Positions 35,754 through 43,935 of a stretch of 64,000 bases of DNA are shown here, one piece after another (within the stretch, counting starts at the first letter, position 1; every line of letters starts with the position of its first letter). Origin of the DNA: DASXQK01 sp963724385 (GTDB taxonomy: Bacteria; Pseudomonadota; Alphaproteobacteria; Dongiales; Dongiaceae); assembly GCA_963724385.1 (NCBI GenBank), contig CAVRUJ010000002.1, positions 310,001-374,000 of the forward strand. The letters are read 5' to 3'. A model generated the notes under the pieces. That model searched no databases and was not told where the DNA came from. It saw only the letters and a list, made by a program, of their open reading frames with translations. A program made the position numbers and the translations under genes.

Positions 35754-35754
35754 T

Positions 35755-37248
35755 TCACGCGAACAGGCCATGGAGATACCAACTGCCGGCCTGGCCATAG
35801 AGCCAGAAGCGGTGGCCCTCCTCGTCCTCGAGGCGCCAGTAGTCGCGCAGGTCCCCCGCGGGCCCGCGCCACCATTCCGGCGCGATGCGGGCCGGGCCTT
35901 CGGCCTTGAGGATCCGGTGGCGGCGCCGACGCCAGAGAAAAGTTTCGGGCGGATCGCCGTCGGCCTCGACCTGCTCCGGCCGGCCGAACAGGCGCAAGGG
36001 ACCCGGGTCGTCGGGCCAGCGGGCCGGCGGCGCTTCGGCATCGAGAGCAAGCCGGCTCACCGCCCGCTCCGGCAGATGGCTTTCGCGCGGGATCGCCCGG
36101 GCGATGCGGGAAAAACCGAGGCGATTGCCCAGGCGATCGACGAAGGAGGCGAGCAGCGGATCGCTCTCGCGGCCGGCCTTGCCGCCCCGCCCCACCCTAC
36201 CTTCCCGATCCAGCACGAGCTGGAGGTCGCTCATTGCCTCGACCCGCGCGGCGGCGAGCGCCATCGCCTCGATGCCGAAACCGGGATCGATGCGATCGAG
36301 GCGCTCCGCGAACAGGCGGGCGAGCGCTCTCGGCTCGCGCGCCGGCCGGCTGGTGCCGACGGACAGGCGGATCACGCGGCCATCGACCCGGTAGCAATGG
36401 AGATCGAGGCGCCGGGCGCCCTGGCCCGCCTCGGCCAGCTCCTCGCAAAGCCGCCCGAGCAGGCGCTGAAGCACGGCGGCGATCCCGTCGGCCTCCAGGA
36501 TCGGTTCGGGCAGCAGCCGGCGCACCACATGGGCGGGCGCCGGCAGGCGGGGCGAGATCGGCTCCTCGGCGCGGCCCAAGGCCTGGTCCAGCCGCTCGCC
36601 CGGCAAGAGGCCGAAGCGCCGGGCGAGCGAGGCCCGCGGCAGAGGATAGAGATCGGCGATGCGGCGCAGGCCCAGGCGCTCCAGCTCCGCCGCCATGGCC
36701 GGCGGCAGGCGAAGGGAGGCAACCGGCAGCTCGGCCAGCGCCGCGGCCAGCCGGCCGGGCGGAAGGATGGCCTCGGGCGTCCCGGCGAAGCGGGCCATGG
36801 CCCAGGCGGCACCGGGCGTATCGGCGATGGCCGCCCGCGCGTCATGGCCGAGGGCGGCGAGCCGGTGGCGCAGATCGGCGATGAGCGCTTCCTCGCCGCC
36901 GAAGAGATGGGCCGCACCGGTGATGTCGATCCAGAGCCCATCGGCCCCATCGAGAGCGACGAGCGGGCTATAGCGCCCGCACCAGTCGGCGAGACGCGCC
37001 AGCTCCGCTGCGTCTCCCGCCGGGTCGGCGGGAAGGACGGCGAGGCCGGGCAGCAGGGCGCGGGCATCGGCCAGGGACGAGCCCGGCAGGATGCCGCCCG
37101 CCGCGGCCAGGGCATCGGCAGCAGTGACGAGGGCGCGCCCGCCGAGTTCGGCGACGGCGACGAGCGGCCGGTCAGACGGGATCGGCTGCCGCCGGCGCAG
37201 GCGATCCGTCGGCCAGCGCGGCAGCCACAAGGAAACGATCCGTTTCAC
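35755..37248 (-). CDS. imuB: ImuB, Y-family polymerase-like mutagenesis protein
   Basis: 497-residue catalytically inactive Y-family polymerase homologue. It bridges the beta clamp and DnaE2. It starts at GTG 37248 with GAGAGG upstream, giving MKRIVSLWLPRWPTDRLRR, the standard ImuB opening. The catalytic acidic residues of active Y-family enzymes are not conserved (LDGADGLWIDITG replaces the usual S-DE motif). The C-terminus ends WYLHGLFA as in other ImuB. It overlaps the end of imuA by 77 bases. Confidence 0.93.
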   Translation of the reverse strand: MKRIVSLWLPRWPTDRLRRRQPIPSDRPLVAVAELGGRALVTAADALAAAGGILPGSSLADARALLPGLAVLPADPAGDAAELARLADWCGRYSPLVALDGADGLWIDITGAAHLFGGEEALIADLRHRLAALGHDARAAIADTPGAAWAMARFAGTPEAILPPGRLAAALAELPVASLRLPPAMAAELERLGLRRIADLYPLPRASLARRFGLLPGERLDQALGRAEEPISPRLPAPAHVVRRLLPEPILEADGIAAVLQRLLGRLCEELAEAGQGARRLDLHCYRVDGRVIRLSVGTSRPAREPRALARLFAERLDRIDPGFGIEAMALAAARVEAMSDLQLVLDREGRVGRGGKAGRESDPLLASFVDRLGNRLGFSRIARAIPRESHLPERAVSRLALDAEAPPARWPDDPGPLRLFGRPEQVEADGDPPETFLWRRRRHRILKAEGPARIAPEWWRGPAGDLRDYWRLEDEEGHRFWLYGQAGSWYLHGLFA

Positions 37249-37891
37249 TTTCCCTCTCCAGAATGGCCTTCTCCAGAATCCAGACGCCGGGCCCGCCGCC
37301 GCGCCGGCGCAAGAGCTCGACCCGCCAACGCGCTGCCGGCAAGGCATCGACCCGCCAGCGCAGGGCCGCGGCACTGGGCCGGGCGGCAAGGGCCGAGGCG
37401 GAAAGCCGCCGGCCGCGGGCGAGAAGAAAGCCGGTGACCCCGCCGGCCGCGGCGGCCAGCTGCAGGCGCCGGCCGGCGACGAGATCGCAGCCGTCGAGCT
37501 CGGCCAGCACGCCGGCAAGCCCCGGCTCGCGCAGGCCCTCCTCCATGGCCCAGAGCAGATCGGCCGGGCTGGCGGCGGAGAGCAGGATCACCCGGGCGGG
37601 ATCGAGGCCGAAGGTGGCGAGGCCCGGAGGATGAAGATCGCCCTCGCCCAGCCAGCCCCAGAGCACCGGCCGTCCATCTGCCGCCAGGCGCCCCAGGAGA
37701 AAGGCGGCGAAGCCGGCGGCGGCGCCATCGGCAAGCCCGATCACTTCCTGGAGGCAGCCGGTGGGCAGGCCCCCGCCGAGCGCGCCATCGAGCGCCGGCA
37801 GTCCCAGCGGGCAGAAAGGCCCGGTGGCGGCCGGGGCGCTCCTGGCGATCAGGCCGCGCAGGGCCTCGATGACGGCGGTTTCGGCGGGCAT
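37172..37891 (-). CDS. imuA: ImuA, RecA-like mutagenesis cassette protein
   Basis: 239 residues. The N-terminal region LGLPALDGALGGGLPTGCLQEVIG resembles RecA/SulA-related ImuA proteins, followed by GRPVLWGW and the basic RWRVELLRRRGGGPGVWILE near the C-terminus. It is required with ImuB and DnaE2 for damage-induced mutagenesis in related bacteria. First gene of the SOS cassette, with a direct-repeat LexA box 33 bases before its start codon. Confidence 0.92.
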   Translation of the reverse strand: MPAETAVIEALRGLIARSAPAATGPFCPLGLPALDGALGGGLPTGCLQEVIGLADGAAAGFAAFLLGRLAADGRPVLWGWLGEGDLHPPGLATFGLDPARVILLSAASPADLLWAMEEGLREPGLAGVLAELDGCDLVAGRRLQLAAAAGGVTGFLLARGRRLSASALAARPSAAALRWRVDALPAARWRVELLRRRGGGPGVWILEKAILERESETDRFLVAAALADGSPAPAAADPV

Positions 37892-37923
37892 GGCGAAAGA
37901 TCGTTGTTCTGCTCAGAACCTGT

Positions 37924-37938
37924 GTTCTTCTTTTGTTC
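37924..37938. promoter_or_regulatory. LexA (SOS) box, GTTC-N7-GTTC
   Basis: GTTC at 37924-37927 and 37935-37938 are separated by seven bases. This is the direct-repeat LexA site established for Alphaproteobacteria. It lies between imuA (minus) and the thioesterase gene (plus), 33 bases before imuA. An additional palindrome GTTCTG/CAGAAC lies at about 37905-37918, close to the start of imuA. Confidence 0.85.
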
Positions 37939-38029
37939 TAGTCACGGCAACGAAACGAGTCAAGCCTGTGGCCGCCATGGACGGCGCCGTGGACAGCTCG
38001 GGGCCGATCCGGCAGGCTCGGACCCGCTC

Positions 38030-38464
38030 ATGTCCGGCCTTCCCCCTTCCCTCGAAACGCCCCAGGGCTTCTCCCAGCTCCTCGACTACCGCCTCCTGGT
38101 CTGGCGCCCCGATCATGCCGAGGTTGTGCTCGAGATCGGGCCCAAGCATCTGAACCGGAGCGGGGTTCTCCATGGCGGGGTGGTCGCGACCCTGATCGAC
38201 ACCGCCTGCGGCTATGCCGGCGTCCATGCGATCGAGCCGGGCAAGATCCGCCGCGCCGTCACCCTTTCCATGACCGTGAGTTTTCTCAGGCAAGCGGGCC
38301 TCGGCGCCGTGCTCACCGCCCGGGCGCGACGGACCGGCGGCGGCAGGAACATCTTCTTCAGCCGCTGCGAAGTGGCCGACGGCGACGCGCGCCTCATCGC
38401 CACCGGCGAGGGGACCTACCGCTACCGCCAGGGCAGCGAGGGACCGGTAGAATCCAAGGACTGA
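38030..38464 (+). CDS. PaaI-family hotdog thioesterase
   Basis: 144-residue hotdog-fold acyl-CoA thioesterase. The family signature LNRSGVLHGGVVATLIDTACGYA is split around the HGG motif, where substrate binds, and the following TLSMTVSFLRQA strand is typical. ATG 38030 is the first good start after the intergenic region. It is divergent from the SOS cassette and could share its promoter region, but nothing ties it functionally to SOS. The acyl substrate is unknown. Confidence 0.87.
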   Translation: MSGLPPSLETPQGFSQLLDYRLLVWRPDHAEVVLEIGPKHLNRSGVLHGGVVATLIDTACGYAGVHAIEPGKIRRAVTLSMTVSFLRQAGLGAVLTARARRTGGGRNIFFSRCEVADGDARLIATGEGTYRYRQGSEGPVESKD

Positions 38465-38520
38465 CACCGCCGGGCGCGGCAATGCCGGCCGGCCACGGGT
38501 CGACAGCGCCTGTAAAGAAA

Positions 38521-38530
38521 TGTATGTACA
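38521..38530. promoter_or_regulatory. HutC-type operator candidate, TGTA-N2-TACA
   Basis: TGTATGTACA lies 167 bases upstream of the HutC-family gene. TGTA-N2-TACA is the known core for HutC regulators of Pseudomonas. A near match lies in front of the HisD-paralogue and transporter genes, which supports autoregulation and control of that locus. Confidence 0.55.
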
Positions 38531-38573
38531 ACCTGCAGGGCCCGTCCAACTGAGTGGGATTGTATCTCCCCTC

Positions 38574-38638
38574 ATCGTCATTCCCGCGCAAGCGGGAATC
38601 CAGGGAAGGAAGGACCCCCGCTTTCGCGGGGGTGACGA
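38574..38638. repeat. double-hairpin dispersed repeat (TCGTCA...TGACGA)
   Basis: Two hairpins, ATTCCCGCGCAAGCGGGAAT and CCCCCGCTTTCGCGGGGG (38615-38632), are enclosed by TCGTCA and TGACGA. This is a very common extragenic palindrome in proteobacterial genomes. It lies between the thioesterase and the HutC-type gene. The rest of the 38465-38696 gap shows no gene. Confidence 0.85.
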
Positions 38639-38696
38639 CGGGAGTGGTTGAACCCAACGGGATCTGCACCAGCCGAGCCCCACCTACGAGCGGTTC

Positions 38697-39425
38697 ATGC
38701 CACTCCCCGACGCAGCCAGGCCCCTCTACGAAAAGGTCAAGAGCTACATCCTCGGCAAGATCGGCAGCGGGGAATGGAACGAGGACCGGCGCGTCCCCTC
38801 GGAGAACGAGCTGGTCCAGTCCCTCGGCGTTTCGCGCATGACCATCCACCGGGCCTTCCGCGAGCTGAGCGCCGCCGGCATGCTGCTGCGCATCCCGGGC
38901 GTCGGCACCTTCGTGGCGCCGGCCAAGCCCCAGTCGGCCTTGATCGAGATCCGCGACATCGCCGAGGAGATCCGCGCCCGGGGCCACCGGCACCGGGCGG
39001 AAGTGCTGAAGCTCGAGCGGGCGACGACGACCAATGACCTGGTGCGGGCTTTCGAATTCCGGCGGAGCCGGCGGGTCTTCCACTCCATCATCCTGCATTT
39101 CGAGAACGACCTGCCGGTCCAGCTCGAGGAACGCCACGTCAATCCGGACATCGCGCCCGGCTATCTCGCTCAGGACTTCACCAAGGTCACGACCTACGAA
39201 TACCTCCAGAAGCAGACGCCGGTGACCGAGGTCGAGCACATCATCGCGGCGCGCCGGGCCGACGACGCGGCGAGCCGGGCGCTCAACATCGGCAAGTCCG
39301 ACCCCTGTCTGATCCTGCGCCGACGCACCTGGTCCGGCGCGCTGGTCGCCACGGTCAACCGCTTCGTTTATCCGGGCGAACGGTTCTCGCTTGGCAGCCG
39401 CTACAAGATCGCGGACAGGAACTAG
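38697..39425 (+). CDS. GntR-family regulator, HutC subfamily
   Basis: 242 residues. The N-terminal winged helix (about 1-75, PLYEKVKSYILGKI, VPSENELVQSLGVSRMTIHRAF in two pieces) carries the recognition helix. The C-terminal UTRA ligand domain (95-235) includes LEERHVNPDIAPGYLAQDF and TYEYLQ, closely matching histidine-utilisation repressor HutC. The genome neighbourhood has no hut genes. The likely targets are the HisD paralogue and transporter 1.4 kb away, so its ligand may differ from urocanate. Convergent with the HisD-paralogue gene. Confidence 0.88.
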   Translation: MPLPDAARPLYEKVKSYILGKIGSGEWNEDRRVPSENELVQSLGVSRMTIHRAFRELSAAGMLLRIPGVGTFVAPAKPQSALIEIRDIAEEIRARGHRHRAEVLKLERATTTNDLVRAFEFRRSRRVFHSIILHFENDLPVQLEERHVNPDIAPGYLAQDFTKVTTYEYLQKQTPVTEVEHIIAARRADDAASRALNIGKSDPCLILRRRTWSGALVATVNRFVYPGERFSLGSRYKIADRN

Positions 39426-39473
39426 GACCAGCCAACTTTCCTTTCGTCATGGCCTTGCTTGACAGGACCGTCC

Positions 39474-40799
39474 TCAACCTTGCCGTGCCTTCTCGCGCAG
39501 GGCCGAGACGGCGTTGGCATGGCCGTCGAAGCCCTCATAGGTGGCGAGCACTTGGGCGTGGCGCGCCAGCTCCGGATAGCCCGCGGCGGTGACATAGCCG
39601 ATCGAGCTGCGCTTCATGAAATCGAAGACCGAAAGGGGCGAGCATGTGCGCGCCTGGCCCGAGGTCGGCAGCACCGCGTTGGGACCGAGTACAAAATTGC
39701 CCAGCGGCAGCGGCGTGTTGTCGCCCAACAGAATCTCGCCGGCGTTGACGATGCGGCCGAGATAGCCGAAGGGATCGCGGCCCAGGATTTCCAGATGCTC
39801 GGGCGCATAGTCGTTGACGAAGGCGATCGCCTGCTCGAAATCGGGGGTCAGCAGAACGCCGCCGCGAGCGCCGCCCAGCACCGTCGAGGAGAAGGTGACC
39901 CGCTGCTCGCCCATCTCCTTCCAGTATTCGGGGACGGCCGCGCGCACGGCTTCGGCGACGGCCCGGCTGTCGGTGACGAGAAAGCACGAGGAATCGGGCC
40001 CATGCTCGGATTCGACGATGAGATCGAGGGCCGCCAGCCGGGGGTTCGCCGTCTCGTCGCACAGCACGATGGACTCCGATGGCCCGGCCGGGATGCCGGG
40101 ATCGATGACGTCGGCCAGCAGGCGCTTGGCAGCCATGACCCAGGGGCTGCCGGGGCCGACGATCTTGGCCATCTTGGGCACCGTGCGGGTGCCGTAGGCG
40201 ACGGCGGCGACGGCCTGGGCGCCGCCGCATTTGTAAACTTCCTCGACGCCCGAGAGCCGCGCGGCCACCAGGGTGGCGGCGTCGACCTGGCCGTCGGGCC
40301 CGGGCGGCGTCACGACGATGACCCGCGGCACCCCGGCGACCACGGCCGGGATCGTCGTCATCATGACCACGCTGGGGAAGGCGCCCTTGCCGCGCGGCAC
40401 ATAGCAGGCGACCGAAGGGATGGGACGGAACCGGTCGCCGGCGAAGGCGCCGGGCCGCATTTCCTTCATCCACATCTCCTCGGGCTTCTGGGCCTCGTGG
40501 AAACGCCGGATGTTGTCGGCGGCGAATTCGATGGCCGCAATGACGTCAGGATCAAGGGCCTTGAAAGCGGCATCGAAATCCGCCGGCAGTGCCTTCAGCC
40601 TGTCGGCCGTGACCGGCGACTTGTCGAACTCGCGGGCAAAGCGGGCGAGAGCCTCGTCGCCCTCCGCCTTGACCGCAGCGATGATGGGCTTGGCCTTGTC
40701 CATCACCCCGCCGAGCTCGGCCTCCGATCGGACGAGGAGCTGGCCGCGCTCGGCCGGAGTCAGCCTGGACAATTCCCGAAAGCTCACGGTCAGCGACAT
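39474..40799 (-). CDS. histidinol dehydrogenase-family protein, atypical paralogue
   Basis: 441-residue HisD-fold NAD-dependent dehydrogenase. APEHLEI with the catalytic Glu-His pair is intact. However, residues matching the E. coli zinc ligands Gln259 and Asp360 are Glu (LIVESEHGPDSS) and Asn (LGNFVLGPNAVLPT), and the histidine of NHVLPT is alanine. The His ligands of SEHGPD and GHANAV remain. It is not in a his operon but next to a HutC-type regulator and an SsuABC-like transporter. HpsN-type sulfopropanediol dehydrogenases belong to the same family, so another polyol substrate is likelier than histidinol. Confidence 0.85.
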   Translation of the reverse strand: MSLTVSFRELSRLTPAERGQLLVRSEAELGGVMDKAKPIIAAVKAEGDEALARFAREFDKSPVTADRLKALPADFDAAFKALDPDVIAAIEFAADNIRRFHEAQKPEEMWMKEMRPGAFAGDRFRPIPSVACYVPRGKGAFPSVVMMTTIPAVVAGVPRVIVVTPPGPDGQVDAATLVAARLSGVEEVYKCGGAQAVAAVAYGTRTVPKMAKIVGPGSPWVMAAKRLLADVIDPGIPAGPSESIVLCDETANPRLAALDLIVESEHGPDSSCFLVTDSRAVAEAVRAAVPEYWKEMGEQRVTFSSTVLGGARGGVLLTPDFEQAIAFVNDYAPEHLEILGRDPFGYLGRIVNAGEILLGDNTPLPLGNFVLGPNAVLPTSGQARTCSPLSVFDFMKRSSIGYVTAAGYPELARHAQVLATYEGFDGHANAVSALREKARQG

Positions 40800-40876
40800 G
40801 GTTTCTCTCCCGTCCCCTGGCGGCGCGACTTCATAGCACCGGATCGGGCGGCCTCGCCACCCATCGCGGCGTCGGT

Positions 40877-40886
40877 AGTATATACA
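40877..40886. promoter_or_regulatory. HutC-type operator candidate, AGTA-N2-TACA
   Basis: AGTATATACA lies in the divergent gap between the HisD paralogue (start 40799) and the transporter operon (start 40997). It differs by one base from the TGTA-N2-TACA core also seen at 38521. A single site could control both directions. A TTGACA at 40903 has no -10 box at normal spacing. Confidence 0.5.
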
Positions 40887-40996
40887 ATCTAATACAAGTT
40901 CCTTGACAGCGGCTTGGCGCGCCCATCAAGCTATAGTCGGTTCGCAGTCGCCGCATTGTTGCCGGCCCAAAAGAAACCGTATCCGGGAGAGCAATC

Positions 40997-41998
40997 ATGA
41001 AATCCTACACTGGTATGATGGGCGCCGTCGCGCTGGCCGGGCTCATTGCTACGGCTGGCCTTGTCGCGCGGGCAGACGAGCCGATCCCGACGACGCCGGA
41101 GCCCGGCGGCTTCAAGATCGGCACCGAGCCCTGGCTCGGCTACGGCCAATGGGACATCGCCGACAGCAAGGGCTTCTTCAAGGAGCATGGGCTGGACAAC
41201 GTCCAGCTCGTCAACTTCACCGAGGACAAGGACCTTAACGCCGCGCTCGCCAGCGGCCAGATCGACGGCGCCAACGTCGCGACCCACACCGCGATGATCA
41301 TGGCCGCCGCCGGACTGCCGATCAAGATCCTGATGCTGCTCGACTTCAGCTTGAAGGCCGACGCCATCATCTCCGTCGACGTGAACTCGGTCGCCGACAT
41401 GAAGGGCAAGCAGGTCGCCTTCGAGGAAGGGACCACCAGCGACATCCTGATCAACTACGCCCTGCAGAAGAACGGCATGACCATGGCCGACGTGACCAAG
41501 GTGCCGATGCCGGCGGCCGATGCGGGTGCAGCCCTCATCGCCGGCAAGGTGCCCGTCGCCGTCACCTATGAGCCCTATCTGACGACCGCCATGCACCAGA
41601 ACGCCAAGGCGAAGCTCATCTTCACCGCCGGCGAGGATCCGGGCCTCATCAGCGACGTGTTCGTCGTGCGAAGCGACGTGTTGGCGAAGCGGCCGGGCCA
41701 GGTGCTGGCGCTGCTGAAATCCTGGGACGAGGCGCTCACCTACTACCGGGCCAACACCGATGATGGTCAGGCCATCATCGCCAAGGCCGTAGGCGATACG
41801 CCGGCCAATCTGAAGACGGCCTTCGACGGCGTGCGCTTCTACTCGCTGGCCGAGAACGCCCAGCATCTGACCGGCGACTTCACCACCACGACCGCGGCGG
41901 ACGTGATGCAGGCGGCCAAGAAGGCCGGCATCCTCACGAGCGACGTGGACATGGCGGGGCTCATCGACGGCCGCTTCCTCAAGGCTGCGACCCAGTAG
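40997..41998 (+). CDS. ABC transporter substrate-binding protein, SsuA/TauA/NMT1 family
   Basis: 333-residue periplasmic binding protein with an N-terminal signal peptide (MKSYTGMMGAVALAGLIATAGLVARA, cleaved near residue 26). Features of the nitrate/sulfonate/taurine class are GTEPWLGYGQWDIADSKGFF, DGANVATHTAMIMAAAG and KGKQVAFEEGTTSD. It begins the three-gene importer and is divergent from the HisD paralogue, which points to import of that enzyme's substrate. Sulfonate, amine or pyrimidine-like ligands are all possible in this family. Confidence 0.9.
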   Translation: MKSYTGMMGAVALAGLIATAGLVARADEPIPTTPEPGGFKIGTEPWLGYGQWDIADSKGFFKEHGLDNVQLVNFTEDKDLNAALASGQIDGANVATHTAMIMAAAGLPIKILMLLDFSLKADAIISVDVNSVADMKGKQVAFEEGTTSDILINYALQKNGMTMADVTKVPMPAADAGAALIAGKVPVAVTYEPYLTTAMHQNAKAKLIFTAGEDPGLISDVFVVRSDVLAKRPGQVLALLKSWDEALTYYRANTDDGQAIIAKAVGDTPANLKTAFDGVRFYSLAENAQHLTGDFTTTTAADVMQAAKKAGILTSDVDMAGLIDGRFLKAATQ

Positions 41999-42005
41999 GA
42001 AGAGA

Positions 42006-42896
42006 GTGGCCGGGGCCGGCGGACCAAACGCTGCGGGCGAGGACGGCGCGGAAAGCGCTCCCTCGCCCGCAAAGCTTTCGGCCCGCAAGCCGGGCCAGCG
42101 AAAGCGGCAACGCTGGTTCAGCCTCGTTTCCGAGCTGACACCCCTTGCCTTCGCGGTCGTCGCGGCCAGCGTCTTCTTCGCCCTCTTTTTCCTTTGGTCG
42201 GTTGCCACGGCCCTGGACCTCGTCCAGCCGCTGTTCCTCCCCTCCCCGGCCAAGGTCGCGGGACGGCTTTGGCTTTTCGCCAACAACGGCCAGCTCTGGC
42301 AGGACGCCCAGGTCAGCCTCTATCGCATTTCCATCGGGTTCCTCGCCGCCACGATCCTCGGCATTCCCGGCGGCGTGCTGATCGGCAGCTACCGCGTGCT
42401 CGACGCCGCCATCGAGCCCCTGGTCGATTTCATTCGCTACATGCCCGTGGTCGCCTTCGTGCCGCTCACCATCCTGTGGACCGGCACCGGCGACCTGCAG
42501 AAGCTCTTGATCATCTGGATCGGCACCTTCTTCCAGCAGATCCTGATGGTGAAGGACAACGTGAAGCGCGTGCCGGGCGAATTCATCGACGTCGGCCGGA
42601 CGCTTCAGATGCCGGAATGGAAGATCCTGCTGCGCATCGTCATCCCCTCGGCGGCACCCGGCATCTGGGACACGCTTCGCATCACGCTCGGCTGGGCCTG
42701 GACCTGGCTGGTGCTGGCCGAGCTGGTGGCCGCCACCTCGGGTCTCGGCTACCGCATCACGGTGGCCCAGCGCTTTTTCCAGACCGACACCATCATCGGC
42801 TACATCCTGGTGCTGGGCTGCCTCGGCCTCGTCACCGACCAGGTGATGAAGGCGCTGGAGCGCCGCCTCTTCGTCTATCTGCGGGGCCGGCGATGA
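42006..42896 (+). CDS. ABC transporter permease, SsuC/TauC family
   Basis: 296-residue inner-membrane permease with six predicted helices. The start is GTG 42006, preceded by GGAAGAGA seven bases after the binding-protein stop. The N-terminal 36 residues are polar and alanine/proline-rich. The EAA loop EFIDVGRTLQMPEWKILLRIVIP contacts the ATPase. It overlaps the ATPase gene by four bases (ATGA). Confidence 0.93.
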   Translation: MAGAGGPNAAGEDGAESAPSPAKLSARKPGQRKRQRWFSLVSELTPLAFAVVAASVFFALFFLWSVATALDLVQPLFLPSPAKVAGRLWLFANNGQLWQDAQVSLYRISIGFLAATILGIPGGVLIGSYRVLDAAIEPLVDFIRYMPVVAFVPLTILWTGTGDLQKLLIIWIGTFFQQILMVKDNVKRVPGEFIDVGRTLQMPEWKILLRIVIPSAAPGIWDTLRITLGWAWTWLVLAELVAATSGLGYRITVAQRFFQTDTIIGYILVLGCLGLVTDQVMKALERRLFVYLRGRR

Positions 42897-43666
42897 CGGC
42901 GCCGAAGCTCGACGTCCGCAATCTATCCAAATCCTTCACCGACCGGCAGCGGAGCTTCAAGGCGCTGGAGGGTATAGACCTGTCGCTCGCCGACAACGAG
43001 TTCGTGGCGCTCGTCGGCACCTCGGGCTGCGGCAAGAGCACGCTGCTCGCCATCGTTGCCGGCCTGCAAGACTTCGAGGAGGGCGAAGTGCGGGTGGACG
43101 GCGAGCCGATCGAAGGGCCGGGCCGCGACCGGGGCGTGGTCTTCCAGAGCTACACCCTGATGCCCTGGCTCACCGCCCAGCGCAATGTCGAGTTCGCGCT
43201 GGAGGCCGCGGGCCTCGGCCGCAAGGAGCGGCGCGAGGTCGCGCGCGAGCATCTCGCTCTCGTCGGGCTCGAGCGATTCGCCGAAGCCTACCCCAACCAG
43301 CTTTCGGGTGGCATGAAGCAGCGGGTCGCCATCGCGCGGGCGCTTTCCTACCGGCCCAAGATGCTGCTGATGGACGAGCCCTTCGGCGCGCTGGATGCCA
43401 TGACTCGCCACCAGATGCAGGAACTGCTGACCGGCATCTGGGAGCAGCATCGCCTGACCGTGCTGTTCGTCACCCATGACGTGGACGAGGCGATCTACCT
43501 CGCCGACCGGATCGCCGTGATGACCCGCGCGCCGGGCCGCATCAAGCAGGTGTTCCCCGTGGGCCTGCCGCGGCCGAGGGTGCCGGAGGTGGCGGAGACA
43601 GAGGCGTTCATACGCCTGCGCCGCGAGGTGCTGGAGAGCATTCGGGACGAGCTGGTGGGGGTGTGA
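42893..43666 (+). CDS. ABC transporter ATP-binding protein, SsuB/TauB family
   Basis: 257 residues with complete nucleotide-binding motifs: Walker A GTSGCGKST, Q-loop VFQSYTLMPW, signature LSGGMKQRVAIARAL, Walker B LLMDEPFGALDA and H-loop THDVDEA. ATG 42893 overlaps the permease stop. Closes the SsuABC-like importer; the lower-GC accessory zone starts right after it. Confidence 0.95.
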   Translation: MTAPKLDVRNLSKSFTDRQRSFKALEGIDLSLADNEFVALVGTSGCGKSTLLAIVAGLQDFEEGEVRVDGEPIEGPGRDRGVVFQSYTLMPWLTAQRNVEFALEAAGLGRKERREVAREHLALVGLERFAEAYPNQLSGGMKQRVAIARALSYRPKMLLMDEPFGALDAMTRHQMQELLTGIWEQHRLTVLFVTHDVDEAIYLADRIAVMTRAPGRIKQVFPVGLPRPRVPEVAETEAFIRLRREVLESIRDELVGV

Positions 43667-43696
43667 GGAAGCCACCCGGTCCGCCGATCAGTGTGG

Positions 43697-43879
43697 TCAG
43701 AGTCTATTTTCATGCAACGGCTCAAATTGCCAATTCGTCAAGACGCGGGAAGGGGCGCGCCAGCTCTCGAATGCCAGATGGCGCTCGCGGAATGACTTGC
43801 CGCGTTCCGCGCGATGCCAGATGTCCGCAAATCGGCGGGCAGCCTCGTTTTCGAAATCGCCCCCAACCGTGATTTTCAT
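43697..43879 (-). pseudogene. HVO_A0114-family regulator fragment
   Basis: 60-residue frame beginning MKITVGGDFENEAARRFADI and continuing WHRAERGKSFRERHLAFESW, which matches the N-terminal region of HVO_A0114-type putative transcriptional regulators (often antitoxin-like). After RVLTNWQFEPLHENRL it stops where the family continues into its helix-turn-helix. The DNA-binding domain is thus missing. No partner toxin is visible. The surrounding 43667-43935 gap has no other gene. Confidence 0.5.
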
Positions 43880-43935
43880 TCTACTATTTGCTACCTCGCA
43901 GGGCGGACCGCCCCAGGGAAGTGCCGCCTATGTCG

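Noticed and set aside
32592..35909. An 1105-codon open frame on the plus strand over dnaE2
   Set aside because: It is the antisense of the polymerase codons; no domain or start context supports it.
40903..40937. A promoter with TTGACA and TATAGT upstream of the binding-protein gene
   Set aside because: Spacing between the boxes is 23 bases, too long for a sigma-70 promoter.
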